Origin: an uncultured Verrucomicrobiales bacterium
GTDB lineage: Bacteria > Verrucomicrobiota > Verrucomicrobiia > Verrucomicrobiales > Akkermansiaceae
DNA: 64,000 nucleotides
Reading direction: 5' to 3'
NCBI GenBank assembly: GCA_949373085.1
Contig: CASICJ010000002.1
Location: 1-64,000, forward strand
In this document: piece after piece, positions 33,632 to 44,735 of the stretch
How the letters are laid out: each line of letters starts with the position of its first letter
How positions within the stretch are numbered: the first letter of the stretch is position 1
The notes under the pieces: generated by a model
What the model was told of the DNA's origin: nothing
The model's database searches: none
What the model saw: only the letters and a program-made list of their open reading frames with translations
Position numbers and translations under genes: made by a program

Positions 33632-34999
33632 ATGCCAAATCCCTATGAAAGAACACCGGAGAAAATTGTAGCCCCTCCGATCGGATGGCTAAACACCGCG
33701 AAAAGGCTTGGCCCCGGATTTGTCCTTTCTGCTTCAATCGTCGGATCGGGAGAGTTGATCGCAACTACCATCTTTGGGGCGCAGGTTGGATTTATCTGCC
33801 TCTGGCTCATCCTCTTTTCCTGCCTTGTCAAAGTCGCCATTCAAATCGAGTTTGGACGCTTTACCATCTACTCTGGCAAAACCTCGATGCAGGCACTCGA
33901 TGAACTTCCTGGACCTCGATTTGGGAAGGCCAGCTGGGCAGTGTGGAGTTGGTTTGTGACCCATAGCCTAAAGAACCTTCAGGTCGGAGGAATCATCGGT
34001 GGCGTGGCCCTCGCCCTCTCAGCACTCTATGATCTTGGCGATTACAGCAACGTGATTTGGACTATTGTGGCCGCTTCTTTAACAATCCTCGTCGTTTCAA
34101 GAGGAATCTATGGCCCGATCGAGAAATGGTCCATTATCATGATCGGACTCTTCACCATTTTCACGGTCGTTTCTCTGGTCTCATTGCAATGGACTCCCTT
34201 CGCGATTTCTAGTAACGAAATCGCTTCAGGTTTTGGCTTCGAACTACCTGCCTCGGCCTTAATCCTTGTCGCTCTTGGGACCTTTAGCATTACGGGGGTC
34301 GGTGGTGATGAAGTCTTGGCCTACAACTACTGGCTGATCGAGAAAGGTTACGCCTCCTTTACCGGCCCCGAGCCCGAAACGCACTCGCCTGAATGGTTAG
34401 CACGCGCCAAGGGCTGGATCCGTGTCATGCAGCTCGATGCCGCGCTTTCGATGGTTTGCTACACTCTAGTGACCGCTCTTTTTTATCTTCTAGGAGCCGC
34501 CATCTTACATAGCCAAAAAATCGTCCCCGAAGGAAACGAGCTCATCACCGTTCTCTCGAAAATGTATACCGATAGCCTTGGCCCGTGGGCGGAGAACGCC
34601 TTCCTAATCGGAGCGGTTGTTGTCCTCTTTTCCACCCTTTTAGCGGCCCTCGCAGCTTGGACCCGCTTGTTTTCAGACGCCTTCGGACGCTTTGGTTGGA
34701 TGGATTTTAATGATGAGAAGCAGCGCCGAAAATCAATCGCGATTCTCTCGGTCATCTTCCCCATTATCTGGAGCATTCTCTACTTCCAGATCGGAAAGCC
34801 CGGCTTCATGGTGATCATCGGCGGCGCCCTCACCATGATCATTTTGTTAATTGTGGTCTTCGCCGCTATCATAATGCGGTACAAATGGCTTCCTCAGGAA
34901 CTCAAACCATCACGCGCCTTTGACCTTGCCCTCTGGCTAAGCATCGTAGCAATCGTGGCAGCAGGAGTTGTTTCGGCGACCAAGTATTTCGTCGCATAA
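33632..34999 (+). CDS. Nramp-like transporter with altered metal-site motif
   Basis: 455 aa, about 11 transmembrane helices. The LeuT-fold Nramp family is recognised from RLGPGFVLSASIVGSGELIATT, but TM1 has VGSGE (residues 37-41) where metal transporters carry DPGN. TM6 has SITGVGGDEVLAYNYW in place of the MPH motif. So the usual Mn/Fe ligands (Asp, Asn, Met) are absent. It belongs to an Nramp-related group whose substrate is not known to me. It stands alone, 147 bp after pgi. Confidence 0.8.
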   Translation: MPNPYERTPEKIVAPPIGWLNTAKRLGPGFVLSASIVGSGELIATTIFGAQVGFICLWLILFSCLVKVAIQIEFGRFTIYSGKTSMQALDELPGPRFGKASWAVWSWFVTHSLKNLQVGGIIGGVALALSALYDLGDYSNVIWTIVAASLTILVVSRGIYGPIEKWSIIMIGLFTIFTVVSLVSLQWTPFAISSNEIASGFGFELPASALILVALGTFSITGVGGDEVLAYNYWLIEKGYASFTGPEPETHSPEWLARAKGWIRVMQLDAALSMVCYTLVTALFYLLGAAILHSQKIVPEGNELITVLSKMYTDSLGPWAENAFLIGAVVVLFSTLLAALAAWTRLFSDAFGRFGWMDFNDEKQRRKSIAILSVIFPIIWSILYFQIGKPGFMVIIGGALTMIILLIVVFAAIIMRYKWLPQELKPSRAFDLALWLSIVAIVAAGVVSATKYFVA

Positions 35000-35008
35000 C
35001 CGAAACGA

Positions 35009-35947
35009 TCAAACTGGAACCGCAAGTTCCTCAATAATTTCCAACACCTCTGTCTGACCAGTGCGCCCGGCATATTGAGCATCAGGCTCGAGAACAAGAC
35101 GATGTCCAATCACTCCCGGGGCCAGTGATTGAATCGTTTCAGGAAGGACAAAATCGCGACCTTCCAAAAGACTAAGAGCCTGAGAGATTCTCAGTAGATT
35201 TAAGGAAGCCCTTGGACTTGCCGCCAGCTTCACCCCTGCCCGACCACGTGTTGCGGCTACCAAACGGACGAGGTATTCCTGTAAAGCAGGCGTAATAGAA
35301 ACCTCCATCACCGCTTCTTTCACTATAAGCAGATCATCACGAGTCACGACCTGCTCAACACGAGACAGAGGGTGCGCCTGCTCCTGCGCATTCAAGATTT
35401 CCATCTCCTGATCCACTGAGACATAGCCCAGTGAACATTGATAAGCGAAACGATCCATCTGTGCCTCGGGAAGCGGATACGTCCCCCGAAGTTCAACCGG
35501 GTTTTGAGTGGCAATCACAAAAAACAAATCTCCCAAATCATAGTGATTTCCCTCGATCGTCACCTGCTTCTCAGCCATCGCCTCTAGGAGAGCGCTCTGC
35601 GTCCTCGGCGAGGCTCGGTTCACCTCATCTACAAGAAGGATATCACTGAAAATCGGACCCTGGTGAAACTCAAAGGTAGCATTCCGAGAATCAAGTACGC
35701 TCACCCCAAGAATATCTGATGGCAAAAGGTCAGGCGTGAATTGGATTCGCTGGAAATTAACTCCGCCAATCGAAGCCGCAATCGCCTTCGCCAAAGTAGT
35801 TTTGCCAGTTCCTGGGACATCCTCGAGCAAAACGTGTCCGCCAGCGATCATTGTCGAGATAACCCGGCGCACCGTCTCTTCCTGACCCAGCATCACCGCC
35901 TTCACGGAGGATTCCAACTGGCTGACTATTTCGGCTACTCCGCTCAT
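35009..35947 (-). CDS. MoxR-family AAA+ ATPase
   Basis: 312 aa. Walker A VLLEDVPGTGKTTLAKA (~34-50), Walker B ILLVDEVNRASPRTQ (~107-121), sensor 1 FVIATQNPVE, and the C-terminal AAA lid. MoxR ATPases usually work with DUF58 and VWA proteins in metal insertion or envelope stress. None follows here; instead the ATG overlaps the stop of the 706-aa secreted protein (ATGA), so that protein is the likely partner. Confidence 0.92.
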   Translation of the reverse strand: MSGVAEIVSQLESSVKAVMLGQEETVRRVISTMIAGGHVLLEDVPGTGKTTLAKAIAASIGGVNFQRIQFTPDLLPSDILGVSVLDSRNATFEFHQGPIFSDILLVDEVNRASPRTQSALLEAMAEKQVTIEGNHYDLGDLFFVIATQNPVELRGTYPLPEAQMDRFAYQCSLGYVSVDQEMEILNAQEQAHPLSRVEQVVTRDDLLIVKEAVMEVSITPALQEYLVRLVAATRGRAGVKLAASPRASLNLLRISQALSLLEGRDFVLPETIQSLAPGVIGHRLVLEPDAQYAGRTGQTEVLEIIEELAVPV

Positions 35948-38064
35948 TCTTTATCGGTATGCTCGCTTTTCCATTCTTGCCAGACAGGGCGTGAAACCTT
36001 CTGATGCCATTCCCTCAATTCCTCAATAGCCGCGAGATCTTTTTTTGAGACTTCCTTAGCGAGACTATCTAGGCGCTCATCATTTAGGAGTCTAACCCCC
36101 TTATTGGTCTCGAGAGGAAGCTCGACATCGACCAAAACACGATGCCCGATCTCTGTCGGTACAACCAAAATCAATGGACAGGCTCGATCCAGTCCTCCCC
36201 CATGATCAATCATCATGGAAACGCCACGGAAACGACCCGAAAATTTTGACCCGATGATCTTGTCCTGCGATATTGCGGCCGCTGCTCCCTTCCGGACAAA
36301 TCCCAAATCGCGGAGCAAGTTGGTCGGTTTCGCCGGTAACTTTCTCACAGCCGAAATCCTGAGAAGAGCGACCATATCCTCTTCCTTGGCGATGCGGCGC
36401 CATTCCTTTACCAATGTCTCAGCTTCTACCTCAGATGCGGCTTTCCCCTCGGGATCTTCACGGCCAACGACCTTTAGAACATCAGCAAGGAATTCCTCTT
36501 CCATCTTCGCCTCATCCTTGACGAACTGTATTGACAACCCGCGCAAACCTTCTTCAGCCTCTTCAGGGTAAGTTCCTAGCATCGGGCCCACATCACCGGG
36601 TAGAATCATCCACCCCGAAATACCCTGCCTCATCCAAACCCGCTTATATTTCGGTTTCCAGTTCTCTCCAGAACCAGATAAAGAAAGGATCCCAAGCGCA
36701 ATTTTTTCATCCCGGTATAACTTGACGACCCCGGCCGAAACCGGATTGGCAGACTTCAGTGAAGCCCCCCACCATTTTACAGATTCAATATAGCGCCCCG
36801 AGCGGCGATCATCAAATGGGTTTCCCTTGCCAGCAATTCTCACCCCCTGAAGCAACAATCCCCCACCGCCATCGGCAGGCTTCTCTCCTTCCTTATCAGC
36901 TTTTTTTTCCTCTCGATAATGGCGTTGTAGAAAGGAATCGAGATCTTCCATCTCAAGATCTACGACGATTGATTCAAGCAATGATTCCGGAGTCTTGGCT
37001 CGTATCGTATCATTCATCTCCTCGAAGACCCCGAACATTTTCTTTACAGCTTCGCGGTCCTCCCAATCAAACTCATCGTTTCTTGCCGTTCGAAACGCGC
37101 GACTATCCTGATCGGCATACGCGAAAAAAGCCGGTAAAGAAACGCGCCATCCTCTATCCGTTTTATTGAGTTGGAACCGAACGGGGTTTAGACGCTCATC
37201 CATCGGAGCAGTCTCGTAACTCGAGAGAAAACCCACCAAAAAATCGGCTTTTTCTTGGTCACGGTTACCAGCACGAACCTCTCTTTTATTTGTTCCAGCA
37301 GAAATAATTACCTTCATCACTCTCTGAGAAGTGAGCAATCGCCAAACCCTCTGCTTGTCGCGGTTCACCATGCCCTTTCGAGTGGTTTTTAAATGCATTT
37401 CCCAATCCCTTTCTGGCAGAGAATCCCGTTCGAGAAATCCCTGCCAAACAATCATAGAATCGGTCTTGCCTGCTCCAGCCGCAGTCAGAAAATCCTGCAT
37501 AACCTGCTTAGCGTCATTCCCGGCAAGAACTTCAGGCGAAACCGCATCTTCTATTTTCTTCCGAAATTTTTCCATCTCAGAGCGAAGCAAATTAGTCATC
37601 TCAGAAGTCCGCTCAAGAGCCATCCAATTCTCCAAATCACGCACCCGAGTTTTCAAGTCCGCCTCAAAGCCGAGACCGGTATTTTCAAAACTTCCTTCCA
37701 CCGGCGCAACTTTCCACTTCCCTTCTTTCCTAATCACACCCAACGAAATAACCATACTCACATCCGGTCCATTTGGCGAAGTCGCCCCGATCAAAACCGC
37801 CGAGAGATCGCCATCCGTCTTCTCGCGAAGAGGCGCGAAGGAGTAATTCCCATTCTTTGCCCAAGACGCACGGAACTCCCAGAGCTCGATAATACGATTC
37901 TTCTTCTTAGGACCACAAAAAGATGAAATTGCTAGGCTAGAAGAAATTTCGGCCCCAGATAATTGACTGTCGAATCCACGTAAAAGTTCAAGAGTGACTT
38001 CGGACGGCTCACCCGAGAAAACCCTCAAGGAAGCCGCGAAGAAACATGTAATGAGCCGGCGCAT
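35944..38064 (-). CDS. large secreted protein of unknown function, MoxR-linked
   Basis: 706 aa from ATG 38064, chosen for the signal peptide MRRLITCFFAASLRVFSG; the upstream extension has no such feature. The mature part is mixed charge without long hydrophobic segments. Three stretches look like loosely related copies (W..hL...R..V..D..RvW and similar: EMHLKTTRKGMVNRDKQRVW, then WGASLKSANPVSAGVVKLYRDEKIALG), suggesting internal repeats. No family recognised. It overlaps moxR by 4 nt and follows the Wzz-like gene by 66 bp. Confidence 0.7.
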   Translation of the reverse strand: MRRLITCFFAASLRVFSGEPSEVTLELLRGFDSQLSGAEISSSLAISSFCGPKKKNRIIELWEFRASWAKNGNYSFAPLREKTDGDLSAVLIGATSPNGPDVSMVISLGVIRKEGKWKVAPVEGSFENTGLGFEADLKTRVRDLENWMALERTSEMTNLLRSEMEKFRKKIEDAVSPEVLAGNDAKQVMQDFLTAAGAGKTDSMIVWQGFLERDSLPERDWEMHLKTTRKGMVNRDKQRVWRLLTSQRVMKVIISAGTNKREVRAGNRDQEKADFLVGFLSSYETAPMDERLNPVRFQLNKTDRGWRVSLPAFFAYADQDSRAFRTARNDEFDWEDREAVKKMFGVFEEMNDTIRAKTPESLLESIVVDLEMEDLDSFLQRHYREEKKADKEGEKPADGGGGLLLQGVRIAGKGNPFDDRRSGRYIESVKWWGASLKSANPVSAGVVKLYRDEKIALGILSLSGSGENWKPKYKRVWMRQGISGWMILPGDVGPMLGTYPEEAEEGLRGLSIQFVKDEAKMEEEFLADVLKVVGREDPEGKAASEVEAETLVKEWRRIAKEEDMVALLRISAVRKLPAKPTNLLRDLGFVRKGAAAAISQDKIIGSKFSGRFRGVSMMIDHGGGLDRACPLILVVPTEIGHRVLVDVELPLETNKGVRLLNDERLDSLAKEVSKKDLAAIEELREWHQKVSRPVWQEWKSEHTDKE

Positions 38065-38130
38065 CACCTCAACTCTTGCACCGCAAGACCAGGGACACAA
38101 GCCCCGGTCTCCTTGAATTATCCCAGAAAG

Positions 38131-39033
38131 CTAGGGAAACAACTTCCAGCAAATGAGCATCAAAAGAGAACCCACGACCAGCCCCAATGTCATCCCATAA
38201 ACAGACCATCTGGCCTGAAAAGGCTGCAGATTCGGCCCCACAAAATTCGGTGGTGCAGTAGCCTTGGCGATCACAAACGATGGCCTAACCTTCTTTGACC
38301 AATAGTTACGATACTCAGACTGACTGTCATAAATCGCCTGTAAAGCATCACTGGTCGAATCCCACTCCAATTTGGCATCAAGAATCTCCGGTATGTAGAG
38401 GTAATCTCCGAGATCTACACCCGGTCCTGGTTCAAGCTTCACTCCCTTGGCTGCCAGCGACTCTTTCAACTTCTCTTTCGCCGTAATATTTTCATCAACG
38501 AAAGGTTGAGCATCTCGGGAAAACTGTTCCAAAGCCTCTTCTTTATTCTTCTCGTCAAGCTGTTTGATCAAATTCGGTATTTCGTCAGCAACAGCATTTG
38601 CGAAATCAGCGGTATTCTGAGAATCATTCAAACGCGCTTCCACCGCCAACTGGTCAGTGGTCTGATCCAAGTCCAAATCAAACCCTCCACGTAATTTTAT
38701 AACCGCTTCATTTTGGGTCACTCCCCACTGATTAGCGAAATCCAGATTAAGAGCGATTCCATTCAAAGATTTTTCCAATTTTGCATTTCGAAGTACCTCC
38801 GACTCATTTGCATCTAAAACCTCAGCAGATCCGACTTGAATTCCATCTTGAGCCGGTGAAAAAACATCACGGACATAAAATGAGACAGTCGAATAGGCCA
38901 CGTATTCCTTTGGAGCCTCATCCCACCTCTTCTTCCCGTAGAAAAAGCCACCGACAACCCCTCCAATCGTCAAAACGATCAGAAGCCAAGACCACCACCA
39001 AAATCCCCTGCGTCCTCGACGTTTCTTCATCAC
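38131..39033 (-). CDS. Wzz-like two-TM inner-membrane protein
   Basis: 300 aa. A basic N-terminus and TM1 (WWWSWLLIVLTIGGVVGGFFYG, ~12-33), a ~240-residue periplasmic part with VAYSTVSFYVRDVFSP, long helices (EKNKEEALEQFSRDAQPFVDENITAKEKLKESLAAKG) and a C-terminal TM2 (VYGMTLGLVVGSLLMLICW). That layout is that of polysaccharide co-polymerases (Wzz), but the proline-rich TM2 motif is only weakly met by the KATAPPNFVGPNLQPF stretch. No polysaccharide operon surrounds it. Confidence 0.6.
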   Translation of the reverse strand: MMKKRRGRRGFWWWSWLLIVLTIGGVVGGFFYGKKRWDEAPKEYVAYSTVSFYVRDVFSPAQDGIQVGSAEVLDANESEVLRNAKLEKSLNGIALNLDFANQWGVTQNEAVIKLRGGFDLDLDQTTDQLAVEARLNDSQNTADFANAVADEIPNLIKQLDEKNKEEALEQFSRDAQPFVDENITAKEKLKESLAAKGVKLEPGPGVDLGDYLYIPEILDAKLEWDSTSDALQAIYDSQSEYRNYWSKKVRPSFVIAKATAPPNFVGPNLQPFQARWSVYGMTLGLVVGSLLMLICWKLFP

Positions 39034-39078
39034 AGTTATTAGAACAGTTGGAGGCGATCAGTCACCCGAAAAATCGAT

Positions 39079-40158
39079 TCACTTCAAGGATTGATGAAAG
39101 CTCTCCCCTTTTCTAAGGCTCTCAACGAACCCCGTCATCAAATCTGTCGTTTCCTCCACATCCGAATAAGCCGCCATTTCGATTACCGAATGCATGCATC
39201 GCAGCGGTAACGAAACCAACGCACTAGGAACTCCATCCCGCGATTGAAAAATCGTGTCAGTATCTGTTCCCGTAAATCGGCTCGCTGCTTCATGCTGCAC
39301 CTCGATTTTCTTTTTCTTTGCCACCTTGAGCAGTCTATCAACCACCAGCGGATGACTCGCGGAACCATGAGTCACCGTCGGTCCTCCCCCTAGGTTAACC
39401 TTCCCATACATTGGAGCACTCAGGCCTGGAGTATCCGTCGCATGCGTCACATCTGTGCACAGACAAACATCCGGTTGGATCCGGTGGGTTGCCATCGCCG
39501 CGCCAAAGCCCCCAATTTCTTCCTGCACCGCATTCAGACAAACTACAGTGAAAGCCGGCTTCTTCTTTGCCGACGCCAACTTCTTCAACACCTGCGCAAT
39601 CATAAATCCACCAATTCGGTTATCGACCGCTCGGCTCACCACTCGGTTCTTGCCCAATTCGGTAGGCCCATCGGCATAAACAGCTGGATGTCCAACACGC
39701 AGGCCCAATTTGGAGACATCTTTTGATGAAGACGCGCCGACATCTACCCACAATTCGTGGATCTTGGGAGCCTTTTCGGACCCCAGCGAATCTCGACGCA
39801 GATGAATCGCAGTATTCCCAATGATGCCAGGGACGAGTCCCTTATCACCCATGATTTGGATTCTTCTCCCCCGGCCAGTTGCCGAGTCACTTCCACCCAC
39901 ACGGTCCAGGTAGAGAAAACCATCATTAGTGATATATTTGATCATATAGCCAATTTCATCCGCGTGAGCCTCCAACATCACTACCTCTTTGGAGGTTCCC
40001 TTTAGGGTAGCCCAAGTCGAGCCATAGGCATCACATTCTACAGAATCTGAAAATTTCCCGACATATTTAGCCCAAACCTTTTGGCCAAGCATTTCAAAAC
40101 CGGTCGGGCTTGGAGTTTCAAGAAGATCAAACAAGAAGGACTTTTCCGCTTTAGTCAT
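39079..40158 (-). CDS. M42 family metallopeptidase
   Basis: 359 aa from ATG 40158 (MTKAEKSFLFDLLETPSPTGFE). Co-catalytic metal motifs: EAHADEIGYM, VVSRAVDNRIGGFM, VQEEIGGFGA (catalytic Glu), and CTDVTHATDTP. M42 enzymes are cytoplasmic aminopeptidases that form large shells. It is the first gene of a minus-strand run with the Wzz-like gene 45 bp downstream. Confidence 0.92.
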   Translation of the reverse strand: MTKAEKSFLFDLLETPSPTGFEMLGQKVWAKYVGKFSDSVECDAYGSTWATLKGTSKEVVMLEAHADEIGYMIKYITNDGFLYLDRVGGSDSATGRGRRIQIMGDKGLVPGIIGNTAIHLRRDSLGSEKAPKIHELWVDVGASSSKDVSKLGLRVGHPAVYADGPTELGKNRVVSRAVDNRIGGFMIAQVLKKLASAKKKPAFTVVCLNAVQEEIGGFGAAMATHRIQPDVCLCTDVTHATDTPGLSAPMYGKVNLGGGPTVTHGSASHPLVVDRLLKVAKKKKIEVQHEAASRFTGTDTDTIFQSRDGVPSALVSLPLRCMHSVIEMAAYSDVEETTDLMTGFVESLRKGESFHQSLK

Positions 40159-40329
40159 GAGCCAAGAGTGCCTCCGCGATTCCCCAAAGTGAAGTGCCAA
40201 CTGGCCGAGCCAATGCAGGAATTATCATTTGGGTAAATCACTTAGGTAAGATTCGAGATAGATTTATCTTTTAAGTAGCAATAGTCTTCCATTGTCGTGT
40301 CACTTCATCGATCCGCTCTTCTAAGTTCA

Positions 40330-43300
40330 ATGATGATTTCAGGGTCCTTATTTTTTTGCGAAGGAGCCCGCATTTCGTGGGAGATTGAGTTTTCTAATGG
40401 TGCTAATGTTGTTCGTAATTCTGGTCGCTTAATCGAAGCCTGCAACTTTGGAAATGGGGCCGTCCAATCCCCAAGAATTAATGGTGTTCGATTTGCGCCC
40501 ATTGACTTTACCTCTAGTGAATCTCCCAATCACTTAGTGGGTCTGAATTATAACACAGGCGAGAGCGGAAAGCGGGCTGGAGCGGGCATCGACGAGCTGT
40601 TCGACACGATTGCCTACCGAAGCGGCGTCGATCCCCAGACCGCCAATTTGAATGCCCTTGTGACCGGGCAAAGTTATCAAGTCCAATTCTTTTACTACCA
40701 TAACTCGGTAAACCGAAGTCTGACCATTCGGGATGAACTAGGTGGCGAAGCAATTCTGAATGAGACGGGTGTGCCTCTTGTTGCAACGGGAACGTTTATT
40801 GCTGACTCAGCATTCCAAAAACTGACCTTTGACGCCAATACCGGCTCCCAGTTTATCAATGCCTATCAGATCAGAGAAGTCCCCGCTGCGCCTCCAGTGA
40901 TTTTGGGCGAAGTTCTTATTAGCGAATTTATGGCTTCAAATGAGAAGACTTTGATTGATGGCGGTGGAGCTTCACCTGATTGGATTGAGATTTGGAATCC
41001 AACCTCTGAAGTCGTAAATCTCTCCGGATGGGCACTCAGCTCATCTCCCGAGTATGAAGATCCTTGGGTCTTCCCTCGTGTTCTCCTTGGTGCCAATGAG
41101 TATCTTTTAATCTTTGCCACTGGTGACGAAAAAGGCACCGAAGGAGACCAACTTCATACCGATTTCACGATTCAAAAAAAAGGGGGGAGCTTGGCACTCT
41201 TGAAACCAAGAGGCGAAGAAGACTTCGAGATAGTGAGTGAATTTGTATCGTATCCACCGCAAAAAAAAGATGTCAGCTTTGGTTATGCTTCAGGAGAAGA
41301 AAAGGAGGAACCCAAATACCTTTTGGTTCCTACCCCTAGTCAGCGCAATCGCAGTGAGGTAGTCTTAGGTTTTGTGGATGACACCTCATTTCATCCAACC
41401 CGAGGATTCTATAACACTCCGATCGATGTGGTAATTGAAGCTCAAAAAGAAGCGATCATTCGCTACACCCTAGACGGATCTCAACCCACAGCGAATACAG
41501 GACTTCTTTATTCCACAGAAACTGGGATCAAAATCTCAGGAACTACCACTTTAAGGGCTGCTGCCTTTCGGGAAGGATATCTCTCAAGTGGCGTGGATAC
41601 GCACACCTACCTATTTTCAGCAGACATCGTGAATCAACCGTCGAATCCTTCAGGGTTTTCATCATCATGGGCGGGGGCTGACTACGGCATGGACCAAGAC
41701 CCCCATCATCTAGCTTTGATTGCTGGAGATCCTGATCTGGAGCCTACTAAAGCTCAGCAAGTTATACGAAACGCTCTCGGGGAACTTCCGGCTCTCTCTC
41801 TTGTCATGGATGTGAATGATTGGTTCGATCCAGCGAGAGGAATCTATTCCAATAGTACGGCCCGAGGGAGCGCTTGGGAAAAAGCGTGCTCAGCAGAGCT
41901 AATTTTCCCACTCGGACTGGAGGGAAGGCCTCTTCAGATTGATTGTGGTGTCAGGATTCAGGGCAACTCATCGCGTAATGCGACTGCTAATCCAAAACAT
42001 TCTCTGCGCCTTGCATTTCGCGAACAATATGGTGAGTCAAAATTACGCTACCCTTGGTTCGGTGAAGAAGGACCACAAGAATTTGATACGCTTGTTTTAC
42101 GCTCAAACTCCCAAGATGCTTGGGTTTACAGCTCGACCAAAAACCGGATGGGACAATTTGTCCGTGACGCTTGGGCTCGCGAAACTCATCGTCGTATGGG
42201 CCACGAATCTCCTGATGGGAACTGGGTGCATTTATTCATCAATGGTCTTTATTGGGGCGTCTATAACCCAACAGAAAGACCAGATAATTCTCATGGCAAA
42301 GCGAGATACGGTGGAGCGAAAGAAAATTGGGACATCATCAAAAATCACGAGGAAGTCCTTGATGGAAATCAGGCATCATACCGTGAACTTCTAGCAAAGA
42401 TTCAGGTAGACCCCCTGAATTGGAGTGCTGGTTATCGTGACCTCTCGGATTTTTCCGCGTTCCAAGAGCTCGCTGAGCTGATTGATCTGGAAATGATGAT
42501 CGATTACATGATCCACAACATGTATGCGGCGGCAGATGACTGGCCTGGCAATTTTTATATGGGTTATGACCGAACTGGGGCAAGTGGAGGATGGCGTTTC
42601 TTTGACTGGGATAACGAGCACGGGATGAAAAATTCTGTCAATTTAGATCGCACCCAAGTTAATCGCAGAGTCAATGATTCACCCACAAAGTTTCACTATG
42701 CCCTAAAATCGAATCCGGAATACCGCCTTCTCTTTGCCGACCGTCTCCACCGAGCATTTTTTAATGGTGGCCTCTTATATGTTAACCCTGACAACCCGAC
42801 TTGGGATCTTTCCCACCCTGAAAGAAACATCGCTGCAGATTTATGGATGAATTTAACCAGTGGGATCGAAACGGCATTGATTGCCGAGTCCGCTCGTTGG
42901 GGAGATTACCGAAGATCAACTCCCTATACCGTTTCTGAAGATTTTCAAATTGTTCGAAATGACCTAATCGAGAATTGGTTCCCGAGACGCTCTGCTATCG
43001 TTCTAGAACAATTTAGAGGTCAGGACCTCTATCCAAAATTTGGTGCTCCGGAGTTGAGCCAGTTTGGAGGACTAGTCCAGGAAGGTTTTTCTTTAAAGAT
43101 AAGTGGTCCAGACGAAGCCAAAATTTACTACACTCAAGACGGCAGCGACCCGCGGATCAGCGGGGGCAAATTTTCACAAAGTGTCTTACTAGATGAGTCA
43201 AACCCAACCAGGCTTGTGGTTTCTGAAACATCAATATTCGAAGATGACTGGCATCAGCTTAATTTTGATGACTCATCCTGGGTGGACGGCCGAGGCGGGG

Positions 43301-44684
43301 TCGGGTACGAATTAGCTCCTTCGGTTTACCATGATTTGATCGGTACGGCTGTGCCCGAAATGATGGGTGTCGGCAGATCGGCTCTTATTCGAATCCCTTT
43401 TGAGGTTACGCCAGATCAATTATCAGCTACCGGATCGCTCAATCTAAAAATGAGATATGATGATGGATTTGTAGCGTATCTTAATGGTGTTCGAATTGCT
43501 TCGGCGAATGCACCTTCAGACCTCAGCTGGAACTCCGGCGCGGTCCGCAGCCATCCAGACAATCTTGCGGTCGAGCAAGAATCATTTGATGTTTCATCCC
43601 ACCTTGATCAACTCAAAGTCGGCGGAAATCTTTTTTCGATCCACGGACTGAACGATGAGGTCAATAGCAGTGATTTCCTAATATCTCCTCAATTAATTGC
43701 CGGAGGAAGTGAATTTCTGGCCCCTTCAGCCCTGCTTTACAAAGATCAGGTTACGATTACATCCAGTGGACCACTCAAAGCACGCAGCCTCATTGGTGAT
43801 CAATGGTCGGCTCTGACCGAAACAGTTTTTGCGGTGGGGAGTTCCGGCCTCACCAGAGACTCTCGTGATTTCGGAGATCATGTATCATGCCGAGGAAGGA
43901 AGTGATTACGACTATATCGAGTTGATGAATATTTCATCAACTGAGCGACTGCACTTGGGTGGAATCAAATTTATCGAGGGGATTCAATTTGAGTTCCCTT
44001 ATGGGATCGATCTACCTCCTAAGGGGAACGCCTCCTGGTGGTGAAGCGACCTTGATGCCTTCCATCAAAAATACGGTGAGAGAAATGACGGTGGCAGGAG
44101 AATTTTCAGGCAACCTTAGCAATGGTGGTGAACGCCTGCTTCTCGTAGATCACTCGCGGACAGACCATCCGAGATTTTTCTTATCTTGACGATGCTGGCT
44201 GGCCTCATAGCGGCAGACGGTGAGGGGACCTTCACTGACTCTGAAATCTCCAGAATCGTTCGCCGGACCACAGCAAAGGGCAAAACTGGAGAAAGAGTAG
44301 GTTTCCAGGAGGCAGCCCGCGAGGGACACGGACGCAACTCGATTTACGGGGAACCCATTCAGAAGATTTTGATGGGGACCTCATCCCAGCACTTCTCGAA
44401 TATGCCATGGGCACCTCTGATCAAAAATCCAATCAATCCGAGCCTCTTCTTAGTGCACCGATCTGACGATCGCATAAGATTCTCATATCTTGAGAAGCTC
44501 CGCAGCCGAAGACGTAGCGCTAGTCGCAGAGATTTCAGAAGATCTTAGAAGCTGGGAACCACTATTAGCTGACGCTGCCAGAGTCTCGCGCGACGAGCAA
44601 CCTAATGGGGTAATACGAGTAAACGTTATGCTAAAAGACTCTACCGCCCCGCAATTTTTGAGATTGCGAGCGCTGGTTAAATAA
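40330..44684 (+). pseudogene. CotH/LTD surface protein with frameshifted 3' end
   Basis: Intact from ATG 40330 for ~1190 codons, then broken. Order: signal-like start (MMISGSLFFCEGA); N-terminal domain to ~185; lamin tail domain ~190-320 (LISEFMASNEKT...PDWIEIWNPT); chitobiase-C-type domain ~350-430 (YTLDGSQP); CotH kinase-like ~535-770 (RIQGNSS; GLYWGVYNPTERPD; WRFFDWDNEHGM); a second chitobiase-type piece ~925. After nt ~43855 a second LTD (LVISEIMYHAEEGSDYDYIEL) and the shared C-terminal module continue only by switching frame at about 43855, 44035, 44085, 44157, 44210, 44300 and 44400-44490. Probably a cell-surface protein; CotH folds can phosphorylate proteins. Confidence 0.8.
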
Positions 44685-44735
44685 AACCCCACACCTCGTT
44701 AAAGATGCAGGATTAAAATTGATTTTACCCTCTGA

